A DNA stretch of 64,000 bases from Gordonia sp. PDNC005 (GCF_016919385.1 NZ_CP070351.1:4092001-4156000); one strand, 5' to 3'; shown: positions 1 to 9,852, counted from the first letter of the stretch. Translations and numbers: made by a program. Notes: generated by a model not told the origin, from the sequence alone.

Positions 1-1007
1 ATGACGATCCAGCCGATGATCGACACCAGGACGTAACTGATCATGCGGTAGATCAGGACCGCGGTCAGTGCGTCCGCTGCAGTCATACCCGCAGACGTCA
101 GTGCCGGAATCAACATGACGTCGACGACACCCAGTCCGCCAGGAAGAAGTGGGACCGCGGTGCCAACAGCCTTGCCGGCCGCGTAAGCGACCATCAGGCC
201 CGCGATGGACGGATGCGATCCGACGGCCCAGCATGCAAAGGCAAGGCATGCGACGTCAGCGACCCAGTTGAAGAAACTCCAGCCGAATGCGACGGCGCCG
301 TCGCGGCGATTGAGGTGGACCGCCTGCAACTGCTCGAGGGTGAGTCTCAGCCGCGCGACCCCATGATCTGCAGGCTTCTCGCGAATGTTGTTGATCCACC
401 CGAGTACTCGGAGCCCGATCGTCTCAAGAGATTGTGGATGGCTCGCCAGGTATTGAGCGCCGACCATGAACGCCAGGAAACCCGCAACACTGAAGATCAC
501 CGAGAATGGACTGGTCTTGGCTCCGGCGAGAAGTGCGCCGCCGAGTCCGAGAATCGCAAGACCCGCGCCTGCCAGCAGACCGGACATCACCAGTTGCCAG
601 GACGCGACCACCGGGCTGGCGCCCCACTTGCGGCTCTCCCGGTAGATGAAGGCCGGGGAGAGGACCTGTCCACCCGGCATCGTCTGCGAGACCGAGTTGG
701 ACGCGAGGATCACCGCGAGTGACTCACGCTGCTTCACGCGAACGCCTGCCGACCGCATCAGGACCCTTTGCACGTGAGCGTAACTGTCCATCGACAGGAT
801 CGCGGCGATGATGCACGCGAGCACCCACTCCCATTGGAGTTCACCGATTCGCGCCCACGTGTCCTTCAACTTCGGCCAGATCAGGTACCCCTCGGTGCCG
901 AGGATCACGATCACCACGACGATCAGTCCCCACCGAAGCCAGCGACGCCACGGCCGACGTTTTCCCGACGTAGCGTCGGGGGCGTCGGCTGTGGCGTCGT
1001 CAGACAT
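1..1007 (-). CDS. Lysylphosphatidylglycerol-synthase-type (UPF0104) integral membrane protein, 3' end outside window
   Basis: The reading frame runs without a stop from an ATG at 1007 off the left edge, so at least 335 residues are present and the C-terminus is missing. A basic cytoplasmic N-terminus (KRRPWRRWLRWG, about residues 15-26) leads into the first membrane helix, and several more follow. The pattern of helices and the PGGxxxxPAxxxR and LLPGGLGVVD segments match the UPF0104/YbhN/AglD family, which are polytopic proteins linked to lipid or glycolipid export. It lies 27 bases downstream of the mmpL3 stop on the same strand, so it is probably co-transcribed with it. The same pair occurs in mycobacteria (Rv0204c near Rv0206c). 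Substrate unknown. Confidence 0.75.
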   Translation of the reverse strand, partial: MSDDATADAPDATSGKRRPWRRWLRWGLIVVVIVILGTEGYLIWPKLKDTWARIGELQWEWVLACIIAAILSMDSYAHVQRVLMRSAGVRVKQRESLAVILASNSVSQTMPGGQVLSPAFIYRESRKWGASPVVASWQLVMSGLLAGAGLAILGLGGALLAGAKTSPFSVIFSVAGFLAFMVGAQYLASHPQSLETIGLRVLGWINNIREKPADHGVARLRLTLEQLQAVHLNRRDGAVAFGWSFFNWVADVACLAFACWAVGSHPSIAGLMVAYAAGKAVGTAVPLLPGGLGVVDVMLIPALTSAGMTAADALTAVLIYRMISYVLVSIIGWIV

Positions 1008-1034
1008 GGAGTCCAGCCTAGGGCATGGGGCCTG

Positions 1035-4000
1035 TCAGTCCTGGTCCGACTGACGAGCGCGGCTTCGCCTCAGCAGTTCCTGGACACTGATCTGGTTTCC
1101 TTCGTCGCCGCGGTCGGGCCGCAGTTCCCGTGCCGAACGTGTCGTCGTCTGGTCCTCGGCCGGCGGTATGGGCGTCGGTGCAGGCGCCGGGCGCGGTGCA
1201 GGAGGCACCTGCTGCGACAGCGGGCGTTGTGCCGGGGCGGGTCGCTGTGCCGGCGTCGGCCCCGACGGGGGGCGCGACGGTGCTTGCGGCCGTTGCTGCG
1301 TCGGCTGAACGGGCTGCTGGGGCTGGACGGTCTGCGGGGGCGGCGGACCGGCAGGACGACGGACCTGCGTCTGCGCCTGCGGCTGCGGGCGGGGCGCTTG
1401 GGTCTTGGTCACGGTCACACGTGGCTGAGGGGCCGACTCGGGTCCGTTCGCGGGACGCGGAGCCGGAGGCTTGGGTCGCAGGTCACGGGACGCCTGTCGG
1501 ACGCCTCCCGCACCCAGACGCCACGAACCGGTGTCCGGCCCGCTGCTCTTGCGTGCGGGTTCGACAGGGGCCTTCGGGGCGTCGTCGATCAGCTCGTCGA
1601 GCGTGCTCTCGACGCCCGCCGGTTCCTCCGCCGTCCGGCGCCGCGGACCGCTCGCCTCGCTCGTGTCGTCCGCCGCGGCGCGGTCGACGCTGATGCTCTT
1701 CATCGTTGTGGTCGGAGCCTCCGCCGCGGCCACAACGCCGCCCGAGCTGACAGCCGCCACGGCGTATCGCGTGTGCTCCTTCTCGTCGGGCTCGTCGGTC
1801 AGAATCGTCTCGCCCAGACCGATCTTCTGCTGCAGGCGCTGCATCCAGCGCGGCGACCACCAGCAGTCGTCGCCGAGCAACTTCATGACTGACGGGACCA
1901 GGAGCATGCGGATGACGGTCGCATCGAGGACCAGCGCCGCGATCATGCCGTACGCGATGTACTTCATCATCACGATGTCCGACAGGCCGAACGCGCCGGT
2001 CACCACCACGAGGATCGCAGCGGCGGCGGTGATGATGCCGCCCGTGTGGGCCGTACCGGTACGGATCGCTTCGGTGGTGGATGCGCCGTTGTGTCTGGCC
2101 TCCACCATTCGAGACAACAGGAATATCTCGTAGTCGGTCGAGAGGCCGTAAATGATCGCGATGATCAGCACCAGGATCGCCGCGAACAGCGGTCCCGGAG
2201 TGAAGTTCGCGATCGACGAACCGTTGCCGTCGATGAAGATCCAGGTCAGGATGCCGAGTGTCGATCCGAGGCCGAGGGCGGTCATCAGCGCAGCCTTGAT
2301 CGGCAGGATGATCGAACCGAACGCCAGGAACATCAACAGACCGGTCACCGACACCAGCAGGATCGCCATGTACGGCAGCAACGCCATCAGCGAGTCGATC
2401 GAGTCCTGGGTAAGTGCAGGTGTGCCCGCGACGTAGACGGTGAGGCCCTCATGGTTGATGGCCCGCAGTTCCTTGATCGCCTCCGCTGCGGTTTCACGAT
2501 TGATCAGACCAGCCGACATCTGGGTTACGCCCAGACCGGTCTCCTCGTCGCCGTAGACGCCGTCCTGGGCGCCGAGCGCAGCATCTGGGGAGAACTTCTT
2601 GGTGAAGCCAGGGATCTTGTTGGCCTCGTCGGCGATCGTCTGCAGCTTGCCTGCGACATCGTCGCCGTTCTGGTCGTACATCACGATGAGCTTGAGCTCT
2701 TCGGTGCGCTCCGTTGGGAACAACTTGTCGAAGTGCTCCTGCGCCACGCGGTTCGAGTTGTCCGGGGGCAGCAGTTTCTCGCTGAGGCCGCCGAACGCGA
2801 TGTTGCCGAACGGGATGATCAGGGCGAGCAGCAGCAGGACGGTCGGGATCGCCGTCTTCAGCGGGTGCTTCATCACCCAGGTCGCGAGCTTGCCCCAGAA
2901 TCCCGCTTCGACTTCTTCACGAGTCTTGGTTCGCTTGAGGAACGGGACGCTCAACGCGTCGACACGGCGCCCGAGGATCGCCAAGATCGCAGGTAGAACA
3001 GTCACAGACAGGATGGCCGCCAACCCGACCGACGCGATCGCGCCGTACGCGACCGACTTCAGGAAGGCCTGCGGGAACATCAGCAGACAGGCGAGCGCCG
3101 CGACGATGATCGTCGCCGAGAACACGATCGTCTGACCTGCGGTCATCACCGACCGTCTGACCGCAGCCTTGACCGTGTAGCCCTCGGCGATCTCTTCACG
3201 GAACCGACTGACCATGAACAGGCCGTAGTCGATGGCGATACCCAAACCGATCAGCGTGATGACCGATTGGGCGAAGATGTTGAGCTCGGTGGCCTGCGCG
3301 ATGAGCTTCGTGATGCCGAGTGAACCGGCGATCGTCAGTCCACCGATGAACACCGGCAGGATCGCGGCGACCACACCACCGAACACGAACAGCAGCATGA
3401 TCGCGACCACCGGCAATGCGATGATCTCGGCGCGTGCGATGTCGGCGTCCATGCCTTCACTCATCGCACCGGCGATCGGCTGCAGACCTGCGAGTTCGAA
3501 CTGAGTTCCGGGAAGGTCGTAGCGCTCGGCGAGACCGTCGAAGAACGGCTCGATCTCCTTGTAGTTGCGCAGAATCGTCGTGTCGTCGCTGCCCGCGACT
3601 CCGATCGAGACGAATCCGTGCTTACGGTCGGCGGTCCACATCCGCTCGCGTTTGATGTCCGCTGCGGCCTGATCGGCCGAGTTGTTGATCTTGTCGAAGG
3701 GACTGATGAGGCCGGCGTGGGCCTCGTCGACCTCGCGACTCACGACGTTCGGATGCTCCGCGAGCAGATCGTCCACGATCTTCTGCATCGACGTGTTGAA
3801 CGACTCGTCGTCGACGAGCGTCCCGTCGGGCGGGCTGACGAGCAGGATCACATCGGATTTGTGATCTCGCCCCAACGCGGTGTCCGCGACGACGGAGCCT
3901 CTGACCGACTCCGAGTTGGGGTCGAACCAGCCGCTCTGCGACAGGTGCTTCGGCAAGTCCATGCCGTAGAGTCCGAGGCCGCCCATCAACGCGATGAGCA

Positions 4001-4055
4001 CAGCGATGACGGTGTAGCGCATTCGGTACACGAATGAGCCGATCGATCCGAACAC
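1035..4055 (-). CDS. mmpL3: MmpL3-type RND transporter, trehalose monomycolate flippase
   Basis: A 1006-residue RND-superfamily protein of the MmpL family. The GTG at 4055 is chosen because AGGAAG lies 5 bases before it and the protein then begins with the usual short cytoplasmic helix and first membrane segment (residues 13-33). Two proton-relay Asp-Tyr pairs are visible in the fourth and tenth helices: D276-Y277 (GIAIDYGLFMVSRF) and D641-Y642 (GLSTDYEIFLLSRM), as in mycobacterial MmpL3. Two large periplasmic loops lie between helices 1-2 and 7-8. After the last helix (about residue 770) comes a long Pro/Gln/Ala-rich cytoplasmic tail. MmpL3 moves trehalose monomycolate across the inner membrane for mycolic acid assembly. 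It is flanked by the NYN gene and trmB, as in M. tuberculosis. Confidence 0.95.
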   Translation of the reverse strand: MFGSIGSFVYRMRYTVIAVLIALMGGLGLYGMDLPKHLSQSGWFDPNSESVRGSVVADTALGRDHKSDVILLVSPPDGTLVDDESFNTSMQKIVDDLLAEHPNVVSREVDEAHAGLISPFDKINNSADQAAADIKRERMWTADRKHGFVSIGVAGSDDTTILRNYKEIEPFFDGLAERYDLPGTQFELAGLQPIAGAMSEGMDADIARAEIIALPVVAIMLLFVFGGVVAAILPVFIGGLTIAGSLGITKLIAQATELNIFAQSVITLIGLGIAIDYGLFMVSRFREEIAEGYTVKAAVRRSVMTAGQTIVFSATIIVAALACLLMFPQAFLKSVAYGAIASVGLAAILSVTVLPAILAILGRRVDALSVPFLKRTKTREEVEAGFWGKLATWVMKHPLKTAIPTVLLLLALIIPFGNIAFGGLSEKLLPPDNSNRVAQEHFDKLFPTERTEELKLIVMYDQNGDDVAGKLQTIADEANKIPGFTKKFSPDAALGAQDGVYGDEETGLGVTQMSAGLINRETAAEAIKELRAINHEGLTVYVAGTPALTQDSIDSLMALLPYMAILLVSVTGLLMFLAFGSIILPIKAALMTALGLGSTLGILTWIFIDGNGSSIANFTPGPLFAAILVLIIAIIYGLSTDYEIFLLSRMVEARHNGASTTEAIRTGTAHTGGIITAAAAILVVVTGAFGLSDIVMMKYIAYGMIAALVLDATVIRMLLVPSVMKLLGDDCWWSPRWMQRLQQKIGLGETILTDEPDEKEHTRYAVAAVSSGGVVAAAEAPTTTMKSISVDRAAADDTSEASGPRRRTAEEPAGVESTLDELIDDAPKAPVEPARKSSGPDTGSWRLGAGGVRQASRDLRPKPPAPRPANGPESAPQPRVTVTKTQAPRPQPQAQTQVRRPAGPPPPQTVQPQQPVQPTQQRPQAPSRPPSGPTPAQRPAPAQRPLSQQVPPAPRPAPAPTPIPPAEDQTTTRSARELRPDRGDEGNQISVQELLRRSRARQSDQD

Positions 4056-4129
4056 GCCGACTTCCTTCCTTGTCGCGGACACTCGAAATTCCGATTGTCG
4101 CAGGGTCGCCTGAGAAAATGCGGTAACTG

Positions 4130-4783
4130 CTACTTGAGCAACGAGCTGAGCGGGCGGAACGGCGTGAGCCATGCGCCGTCGTCGGGAAGCGAGTCGAGGC
4201 TGATGCGAGGCAGCGGCTCCCGGAACACTCCGGGAATCTCCTCCAGATCGACGAACTCCAGTTCATCGGCGGTGAGCGCCCAACTCGCGTGTTCGCGGAA
4301 ACCGATCACCGTGACCGGCACGCCCTCGGCCGCGAGTTCGAGCAGCGGCTCCCGGAACGCCTGTCCGTCGGCAGAAGCGATGATCACCCCGGCAAGGCCC
4401 GGTGTGTGCCTTCTCACCTGCAGGTGATTGAGCATGTCGTCGTCGACGTCACTGTCTTCAGTGAGCTTGGGTTTCGCGAAGACGGCGTAACCGACGTTCC
4501 GGAGAGCTTCCACCCACGGGCGCACCACATCGGCGCTTCCGGGGGCGATGTTCGTGAAGACGGTCGCTTCAGGCTCAACGTCGGAGCGGCTCGCAGCGCC
4601 GATCGCCGACGTCCGCTGCAGCATCCACCGGCCGAGCGCGTCGAACCGGGGACGGTGAGCTGCCGTCGGACGTCCGCCCAGCAGACTGCCGAGACCCATG
4701 TCCATATTGGGCGCGTCCCAGATGAGCAGGACACGTTTCACATTGCTCGTCCCGTTGATCACATCGGCCTCGGGGTCGGTCAT
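4130..4783 (-). CDS. NYN-domain (PIN-like) putative RNase
   Basis: A 217-residue soluble protein. It starts with VLLIWDAPNMDMGLGS (residues 18-33), the D-x-N motif of NYN domains. It continues with acidic SDVDDDML and the ASADGQAFREPLLELAAEG segment, which matches the second acidic cluster of PIN/NYN nucleases. These residues would coordinate a metal for RNA cleavage. The family sits between mmpL3 and trmB in mycobacteria (Rv0207c). Its ATG overlaps the trmB stop by four bases (4780-4783), so the two are translationally coupled. The RNA target is unknown. The pairing with a tRNA methyltransferase suggests a role in RNA metabolism, which is inference. Confidence 0.8.
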   Translation of the reverse strand: MTDPEADVINGTSNVKRVLLIWDAPNMDMGLGSLLGGRPTAAHRPRFDALGRWMLQRTSAIGAASRSDVEPEATVFTNIAPGSADVVRPWVEALRNVGYAVFAKPKLTEDSDVDDDMLNHLQVRRHTPGLAGVIIASADGQAFREPLLELAAEGVPVTVIGFREHASWALTADELEFVDLEEIPGVFREPLPRISLDSLPDDGAWLTPFRPLSSLLK

Positions 4784-5565
4784 GCCTGATCCTCCTGATT
4801 TCGATTGCTCGGCCGCGGGAACGGCTTGACGTAGACGAACTCGTTGACGTCACGGCCCTCCACCTGGGCTCGCCCTTCGAACTTAGTCGTCGGACGCTCC
4901 AGAAGGATCGGAGAATCGAAGGTCAACGGCACGACATGCGCGCGATCGGGCCGCTGGGTGGCCAGCAGCTCCGCGATCCACAGCGCGTAGTCGGCGTGAT
5001 CGGTGGCGATGTGCAGCACGCCGCCCGGCTTGAGCCGGTCCGCGATCAACTCGATGGTCCCCGACTGCAGGAAACGGCGCTTGTGGTGCCGGGTCTTGGG
5101 CCAGGGGTCCGGGAAGAACACCCGGACACCCGTCAGGCTGTTCGGTGCGACGAGTTCACTGAAGACGACGGTCGCGTCGCCGCGGATCATCCGGACGTTC
5201 GTGAGGCCGCCGCGGTCGACGAGGCCGACCAACTGCGCAAGACCGGGCTGGTACACCTCAACGGCGACGACGTCGGCGTCGGGCTCCTCCGCGGCCATCG
5301 CGGCCGTCGAGATGCCGGTACCGCTGCCGACCTCGATGATCAGCGGCGCGTCGCGTCCGAACCACTCCTCGCGGTTCAGTGGGGGCTCATCTGCGGCATT
5401 GTCGCCGGTCAGGAGGTCGCGACCCAGCGTGGGCCACAGTGTCTCCCAGTTGTGCTTCTGACCGGTGGTCAGTGCGCCACGGCGGAAACGGAAGCTCGTC
5501 ACGCGCGGGTAGAGGCGAGAGTTGTCCTGGTTCTCGTCGTTGTTCACCTCTATATGGTGTCGCAT
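4780..5565 (-). CDS. trmB: tRNA (guanine-N7-)-methyltransferase
   Basis: A class I SAM-dependent methyltransferase of 261 residues if it starts at the ATG at 5565. A GTG at 5547 is an alternative, and neither has a strong ribosome-binding site. Motif I is IIEVGSGTGISTAAMA and the family signature FFPDPWPKTRHHKRR follows in the second half; both are diagnostic of TrmB, which makes m7G46 in tRNA. The stop overlaps the NYN gene start. It is divergent from the gene at 5634, and the 68-base gap must hold promoters for both. Confidence 0.93.
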   Translation of the reverse strand: MRHHIEVNNDENQDNSRLYPRVTSFRFRRGALTTGQKHNWETLWPTLGRDLLTGDNAADEPPLNREEWFGRDAPLIIEVGSGTGISTAAMAAEEPDADVVAVEVYQPGLAQLVGLVDRGGLTNVRMIRGDATVVFSELVAPNSLTGVRVFFPDPWPKTRHHKRRFLQSGTIELIADRLKPGGVLHIATDHADYALWIAELLATQRPDRAHVVPLTFDSPILLERPTTKFEGRAQVEGRDVNEFVYVKPFPRPSNRNQEDQA

Positions 5566-5633
5566 TCGAAAGCGCTGCAGGTAACCGCCACCGCAGGTAG
5601 CGTCGAATTCGACCTTGGGGGAGGTGGTCTGCG

Positions 5634-6299
5634 GTGACCGTGGACGATGCAGTCGCGCGAGCGTTGACACGCCGGAACGCGCCGCTGTCGGTGGCGATCG
5701 GCGGACACGGGCGCACGGGGAGGAGCACTCTGGCCGCGGCGATCCGCGCCCGCTTCCGGCTGCCGACCGTCGTCGTCGACGACAACAGTCCGCCACCGGA
5801 TGGGATCGACCTGACGATTCGCGTGATCGGAGCGCAGCCACGGCGCTGCGACGTCGACGCGCTGGCCTCCAGCGGTCGGATGATCGTCGTCGCTGGCAAA
5901 GCCGATCTGCGCGACGATCCGCAGTCTCTTGCCGAGATGGCAGCGGAGAGGCTGGGCATGACGGTGCATCCGGTGTCGGGTCTGCTCGCGTCGGTGACCG
6001 TCGGGCCGGGTGACGTTGCACTGCTCCGGTCCGATCCCGTCGCCCCGGACGTACTGCGAAGGTTCGGCGTCGAGGGAGTCGCCCGTGCACGCGAACTCGG
6101 TGCCGTCACCGCGGAGGACCTGGCGGCTCGGTTGCGTGAGCTCAGCGGGATCGACGCGGTCGGTGCCGCGATCAGATCGATGTCGCCTGCCATCGCCGCG
6201 GGGCGTGATCTTCGGATGCGCGCCGACCTGCGGCTGGCTGCGGCTAGGGCGATCGATCGGGACCTGGTCGAGACGGCGCTCGCGGGGGTCATGCCGTGA
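5634..6299 (+). CDS. Hypothetical protein with degenerate P-loop
   Basis: A 221-residue protein starting at a GTG with a strong GGGGGAGG site at 5617-5624. Residues 23-32 read GGHGRTGRST, a Walker-A-like loop in which arginine takes the place of the usual lysine. The segment VVVDDNSPPPDGID could supply the acidic residue, so it may bind a nucleotide weakly or not at all. The position, divergent from trmB and two genes before pckA, matches Rv0209 of M. tuberculosis. Its last four bases overlap the next gene, so the two form an operon. Dynamin-like or small-GTPase ancestry is possible but unproven. Confidence 0.6.
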   Translation: MTVDDAVARALTRRNAPLSVAIGGHGRTGRSTLAAAIRARFRLPTVVVDDNSPPPDGIDLTIRVIGAQPRRCDVDALASSGRMIVVAGKADLRDDPQSLAEMAAERLGMTVHPVSGLLASVTVGPGDVALLRSDPVAPDVLRRFGVEGVARARELGAVTAEDLAARLRELSGIDAVGAAIRSMSPAIAAGRDLRMRADLRLAAARAIDRDLVETALAGVMP

Positions 6300-7372
6300 G
6301 CGGGGTTCTGATCCTCGGACTGGCGGGCGCCGAACCAGATCGTCTCGCTGAACTGCTGCGGGAGTCCGGTGCCGAGGTCACGACGGAGGACTACCGTGCT
6401 GCGATCGTCGCCGTCGACTTGGCGTCCGACGTCGGGTCCGAGGAACACGCGATACTCGACCGCCTCGCGTGTGAAGCCGTGCCGACGGCTCTCGTCGCGG
6501 GCGGTGTCCAGCGACATCCCGACTGGCCGGAAGCGATGGCGCGCGCCCGCGAGGAACTCGATCCCGAGCGGCACCTCGCAGTGTTCGCAGTGGCCACCGG
6601 CGACGGCGGTGGAGTCGAGGCGCTCGTCGCCTGGTGCACACAGCCGGACACGGGGCCGCCGTTCCTGGGCCATGACGCCCCGACTCCCGTCGTCCGACTC
6701 GATGAACCTGTGGAGCGATCGTCCGGGCCGCCGCGGTCGGACCGCCTCGCAGGTCTGCGAGCGGGCGCGGCCGCGGCACGGACCGAAGCGGTCACCGCGG
6801 CTCGCGAGTCGGTTCAGACGCTCGCTGTGGCCGCCGATCGTGCGTGCGGAGTTCTCGGGCGGCGGGACGCTGCGTCCTACACGGCCTGGCTCACCGATTC
6901 GATCAGCACTGTGGAGGTTTCCGCCGAAGCTGAACTCGACGATCGTCTCCATCATGTGCGGAGGGTCGCGACAATAGGGTTGACCGGTGTCGATGCGGGT
7001 CAGATGGTGTCCGAACCGGCAGTGCGGCCGCCTCCGCCACCGGTTCACCGGGCAGCGGGCGGCGAGGATGCGGTTGTCCTCCTGCTCGGGGTGAGCGCGG
7101 GCTTCGGCATCGGGCGGATGCTCGTCACTCCGATCGTCGACGGCTGGTTCCTCGGTGGGCTCGTCACCGCGGCGGTCGGACTCGCGATCGCCGCCTGGAT
7201 CGTCGGAGTACGCCGCACCGCGTCGGCGCGTGCGGCTCTGCGACGGTGGACGGCGGACACGATCGGCCTGTCGAGGACCGCCCTGGAGCATCGGCTCGTG
7301 GCCCGTGTCGGGACTGTCGAGGCGCACGTCAGCCGGGAGATATGGAACCGAATGCCGTCCCGGCGCGTCTAA
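6296..7372 (+). CDS. Hypothetical protein with C-terminal double membrane helix
   Basis: A 358-residue protein coupled to the preceding gene by a GTGA overlap. The N-terminal half resembles a GTPase-like alpha/beta domain without a clear motif. A coiled, alanine-rich segment follows at about residues 150-190. Two adjacent membrane helices near residues 262-305 (LLLGVSAGFGIGRMLV and FLGGLVTAAVGLAIAAWIVGV) and a short basic C-terminus end the protein. This layout (soluble domain, coiled coil, paddle-like helix pair) would fit a dynamin-like membrane protein acting with its neighbour; that is inference. It sits in the position of Rv0210. Confidence 0.6.
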   Translation: MSGVLILGLAGAEPDRLAELLRESGAEVTTEDYRAAIVAVDLASDVGSEEHAILDRLACEAVPTALVAGGVQRHPDWPEAMARAREELDPERHLAVFAVATGDGGGVEALVAWCTQPDTGPPFLGHDAPTPVVRLDEPVERSSGPPRSDRLAGLRAGAAAARTEAVTAARESVQTLAVAADRACGVLGRRDAASYTAWLTDSISTVEVSAEAELDDRLHHVRRVATIGLTGVDAGQMVSEPAVRPPPPPVHRAAGGEDAVVLLLGVSAGFGIGRMLVTPIVDGWFLGGLVTAAVGLAIAAWIVGVRRTASARAALRRWTADTIGLSRTALEHRLVARVGTVEAHVSREIWNRMPSRRV

Positions 7373-7425
7373 CCTTAAGAGGGAGATGTGAAGCGGGTCG
7401 AGGGGAACAGCTAGGGAGGGTGCGG

Positions 7426-7728
7426 ATGGACGACTGGTTCGTCTCCGACTCCGGCGATGCCCCCGCGGGGCCCGCCGACTCGCTCTGGACCTACGAAGAC
7501 GGATCGCTGTGGGATCTCGGCCCGGCCGACTTCGACGCCGACGCCGACGGGACACCGGAGTCGCGGACAAGCGAGCTCGACGGCGACCAGGTCGTGTTGT
7601 CCGACACCGACGGCGACGGGCGGGTCGATCGCGTCACGACGCTGCACACGGACGGCACGGTCGAGGTGGCTGACGTCGCCGCGCAGCGGCTCCCATGGAG
7701 TCCTACGTCACTCGGTCGGTTGGAGTGA
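7426..7728 (+). CDS. Small acidic protein with DxDxDG-type calcium-binding-like repeats
   Basis: A 100-residue, very acidic protein. The ATG at 7426 has AGGGAGGG five bases upstream. It contains [11 protein letters not shown] (about residue 34) and [11 protein letters not shown] (about residue 60), both resembling the calcium-binding DxDxDG loops of EF-hand or thrombospondin type 3 repeats. [13 protein letters not shown] segment precedes them. There is no signal peptide or membrane helix, so it should be cytoplasmic unless exported by a specialised route. It lies between the Rv0210-like gene and pckA. Function not recognised. Confidence 0.65.
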   Translation: MDDWFVSDSGDAPAGPADSLWTYEDGSLWDLGPADFDADADGTPESRTSELDGDQVVLSDTDGDGRVDRVTTLHTDGTVEVADVAAQRLPWSPTSLGRLE

Positions 7729-7840
7729 CGAATTCCTCGCTGTACCGACTGCCGGATGTCCGTTAGGGGCGCGTACCCTGTGTACAACTGCGCCCGGTGA
7801 GCAACGGTGCGCAGGCATCGCCGTTACCAAGGAGCTCCGC

Positions 7841-9661
7841 ATGACCGCTGCGACCATTCCCGGCCTCGAACCCGGGAACGCCCCGACCAATCACCCCGGG
7901 CTGCTCGCCTGGGTCGCCGAAGTCGCCGAACTGACGCAGCCGGATCGGGTCGTCTGGTCGGACGGCAGCGACGAGGAGTGGGACCGACTCACCGCTCAGC
8001 TGGTCGAGGCCGGCACCATGGTGAAGCTCAACGACGAGAAGAAGCCGAACTCGTTCCTGGCTCTCTCCGACCCCGCCGACGTCGCCCGCGTCGAATCGCG
8101 CACCTTCATCTGCTCGAAGACGGAAGAAGCCGCCGGTCCCACCAACAACTGGGTGGACCCGGACGAGATGCGCGCCACCATGACCGACCTGTACCGAGGC
8201 TCGATGCGCGGTCGCACCATGTTCGTGGTGCCCTTCTGCATGGGCCCGCTCGGTTCCGACGACCCGAAGCTGGGTGTCGAGCTGACCGACTCCGAGTACG
8301 TCGTCCTGTCGATGCGCATCATGACTCGCGTCGGTCCCGAGGTCCTCAAGACCCTCGGCGACGACGGCTTCTTCGTGAAGGCACTCCACACGGTCGGCGC
8401 ACCCCTCGAGCCGGGTCAGGCCGATGTGCCGTGGCCCTGCAATCCCGAGAAGTACATCGTCCAGTTCCCCGAGGACCGCGTCATCTGGTCGTACGGATCG
8501 GGCTACGGCGGCAACGCCCTTCTCGGCAAGAAGTGCTACGCACTGCGCATCGCATCGGCGATGGCCCATGACGAGGGCTGGCTGGCCGAGCACATGCTCA
8601 TCCTCAAGCTCATCTCGCCCGAGGACAAGGTGTACTACGTCGCCGCCGCGTTCCCGTCGGCCTGCGGCAAGACGAACCTCGCGATGATCCTGCCGACCCT
8701 CCCGGGCTGGCGCGCCGAGACTGTCGGCGACGACATCGCGTGGATGCGCTTCGGCGAGGACGGCCGCCTGTACGCCGTGAACCCCGAATTCGGCTTCTTC
8801 GGTGTCGCCCCCGGCACCGGCATGGACTCGAACCCGACGGCCATGGAGACCATCGAGGCCGGCAACACGCTCTACACGAACGTGGCCCGCACCGACGACA
8901 ACGACGTCTGGTGGGAGGGCATCGGCGAAGCCCCCGATCACCTCATCGACTGGCGCGGCAACGACTGGACCCCGGACTCCGGCGACAAGGCCGCACATCC
9001 GAACTCGCGTTACTGCACCCCGATGTCGCAGTGCCCGACGCTCGCGCCCGAGTGGGACGACCCGCAGGGTGTGCCGATCTCGGCGATCCTGTTCGGCGGC
9101 CGCCGCAAGACCACCGTTCCGCTGGTCACCGAGGCCCGCGACTGGGAGCACGCCGTGTTCATGGGCGCAACCGTCGGGTCCGAGCAGACCGCCGCCGCTG
9201 AGGGCAAGGTCGGCTCCACCCGCCGCGACCCGATGGCGATGCTGCCGTTCCTCGGCTACCACGTCGGCGACTACTTCGAGCACTGGCTGAACATCGGCCG
9301 CACCGAGGGCGCTCAGATGCCGCACGTGTTCTACGTCAACTGGTTCCGCCGTGGCGAAGACGGCCGCTTCCTGTGGCCCGGATTCGGCGAGAACAGCCGT
9401 GTCCTCAAGTGGATGGTCGACCGCATCGAGGGCAACGTCGAGGGTGTCGACACCCCGATCGGCATCGTCGCCAAGCCCGAGGAGCTGGACCTGACCGGTC
9501 TGGACGTCTCGGAAGCCGATGTCGCCGAGGCGCTCGCCGTGAACGTCGACGAGTGGCGGAACGAGATCCCGAGCATCGAGGAGTGGTTCGACTTCGTCGG
9601 CGACAAGCTCCCCGCTGAGCTCACGGCTCAACTCGACGTCCTCCGCGGACGCCTCGGCTGA
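7841..9661 (+). CDS. pckA: Phosphoenolpyruvate carboxykinase (GTP)
   Basis: A 606-residue enzyme converting oxaloacetate and GTP to PEP, the entry step of gluconeogenesis. The ATG at 7841 has AAGGAG eight bases upstream. The kinase-1 P-loop [12 protein letters not shown] (about residue 272) with its reactive cysteine is followed by the kinase-2 stretch GDDIAWMRF and by [14 protein letters not shown] and [12 protein letters not shown]. All are typical of the GTP-dependent class. Length and motifs are normal. The gene is monocistronic here and is followed by a long inverted repeat that could end transcription. Confidence 0.97.
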   Translation: MTAATIPGLEPGNAPTNHPGLLAWVAEVAELTQPDRVVWSDGSDEEWDRLTAQLVEAGTMVKLNDEKKPNSFLALSDPADVARVESRTFICSKTEEAAGPTNNWVDPDEMRATMTDLYRGSMRGRTMFVVPFCMGPLGSDDPKLGVELTDSEYVVLSMRIMTRVGPEVLKTLGDDGFFVKALHTVGAPLEPGQADVPWPCNPEKYIVQFPEDRVIWSYGSGYGGNALLGKKCYALRIASAMAHDEGWLAEHMLILKLISPEDKVYYVAAAFPSACGKTNLAMILPTLPGWRAETVGDDIAWMRFGEDGRLYAVNPEFGFFGVAPGTGMDSNPTAMETIEAGNTLYTNVARTDDNDVWWEGIGEAPDHLIDWRGNDWTPDSGDKAAHPNSRYCTPMSQCPTLAPEWDDPQGVPISAILFGGRRKTTVPLVTEARDWEHAVFMGATVGSEQTAAAEGKVGSTRRDPMAMLPFLGYHVGDYFEHWLNIGRTEGAQMPHVFYVNWFRRGEDGRFLWPGFGENSRVLKWMVDRIEGNVEGVDTPIGIVAKPEELDLTGLDVSEADVAEALAVNVDEWRNEIPSIEEWFDFVGDKLPAELTAQLDVLRGRLG

Positions 9662-9680
9662 GACGAGTTACGCATCAACT

Positions 9681-9802
9681 AGAGGACCTTTCGACTCGCA
9701 AGCTCGCTCAAGAAGCAGGCAAGCCGCTCCCCACCTGCTCCTTGAGCGGCGCGAGCTCCCCGCCTGCTCCTTGAGCGAGCGGAGCGAGTCGAAAGGTCCT
9801 CT
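9681..9802. repeat. Long palindromic repeat element (copy 1)
   Basis: Two perfect 18-base arms (9681-9698 and 9785-9802) enclose 86 bases. The interior carries copies of CTCGCTCAAG, CCTGCTCCTTGAGC and GAGCGAGCGGAGCGAG. The same motif vocabulary recurs at 13716-13748 and in a second full-size copy at 25780-25893. This copy lies between pckA and the ABC operon, where the RNA could fold as a terminator. Confidence 0.8.
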
Positions 9803-9852
9803 GGCATTTTCAGGGACCACGTCAGGGTCAATCCTGATAGCGCGGGCGCGAG

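Noticed and set aside
5387..7570. 727-codon open frame on the minus strand opposite the two hypothetical genes and trmB region
   Set aside because: Arg/Pro/Ser-rich composition with no domain. It is the complement of well-supported plus-strand genes and is a GC-skew artefact.
7763..9631. 622-codon frame antisense to pckA
   Set aside because: Pure antisense of a strongly conserved enzyme gene. No ribosome-binding site or domain.
9681..9802. Reading the post-pckA inverted repeat as an insertion-sequence end or att site
   Set aside because: No transposase, no target-site duplication and no tRNA nearby. Similar palindromes recur, so a repeat family explains it better.
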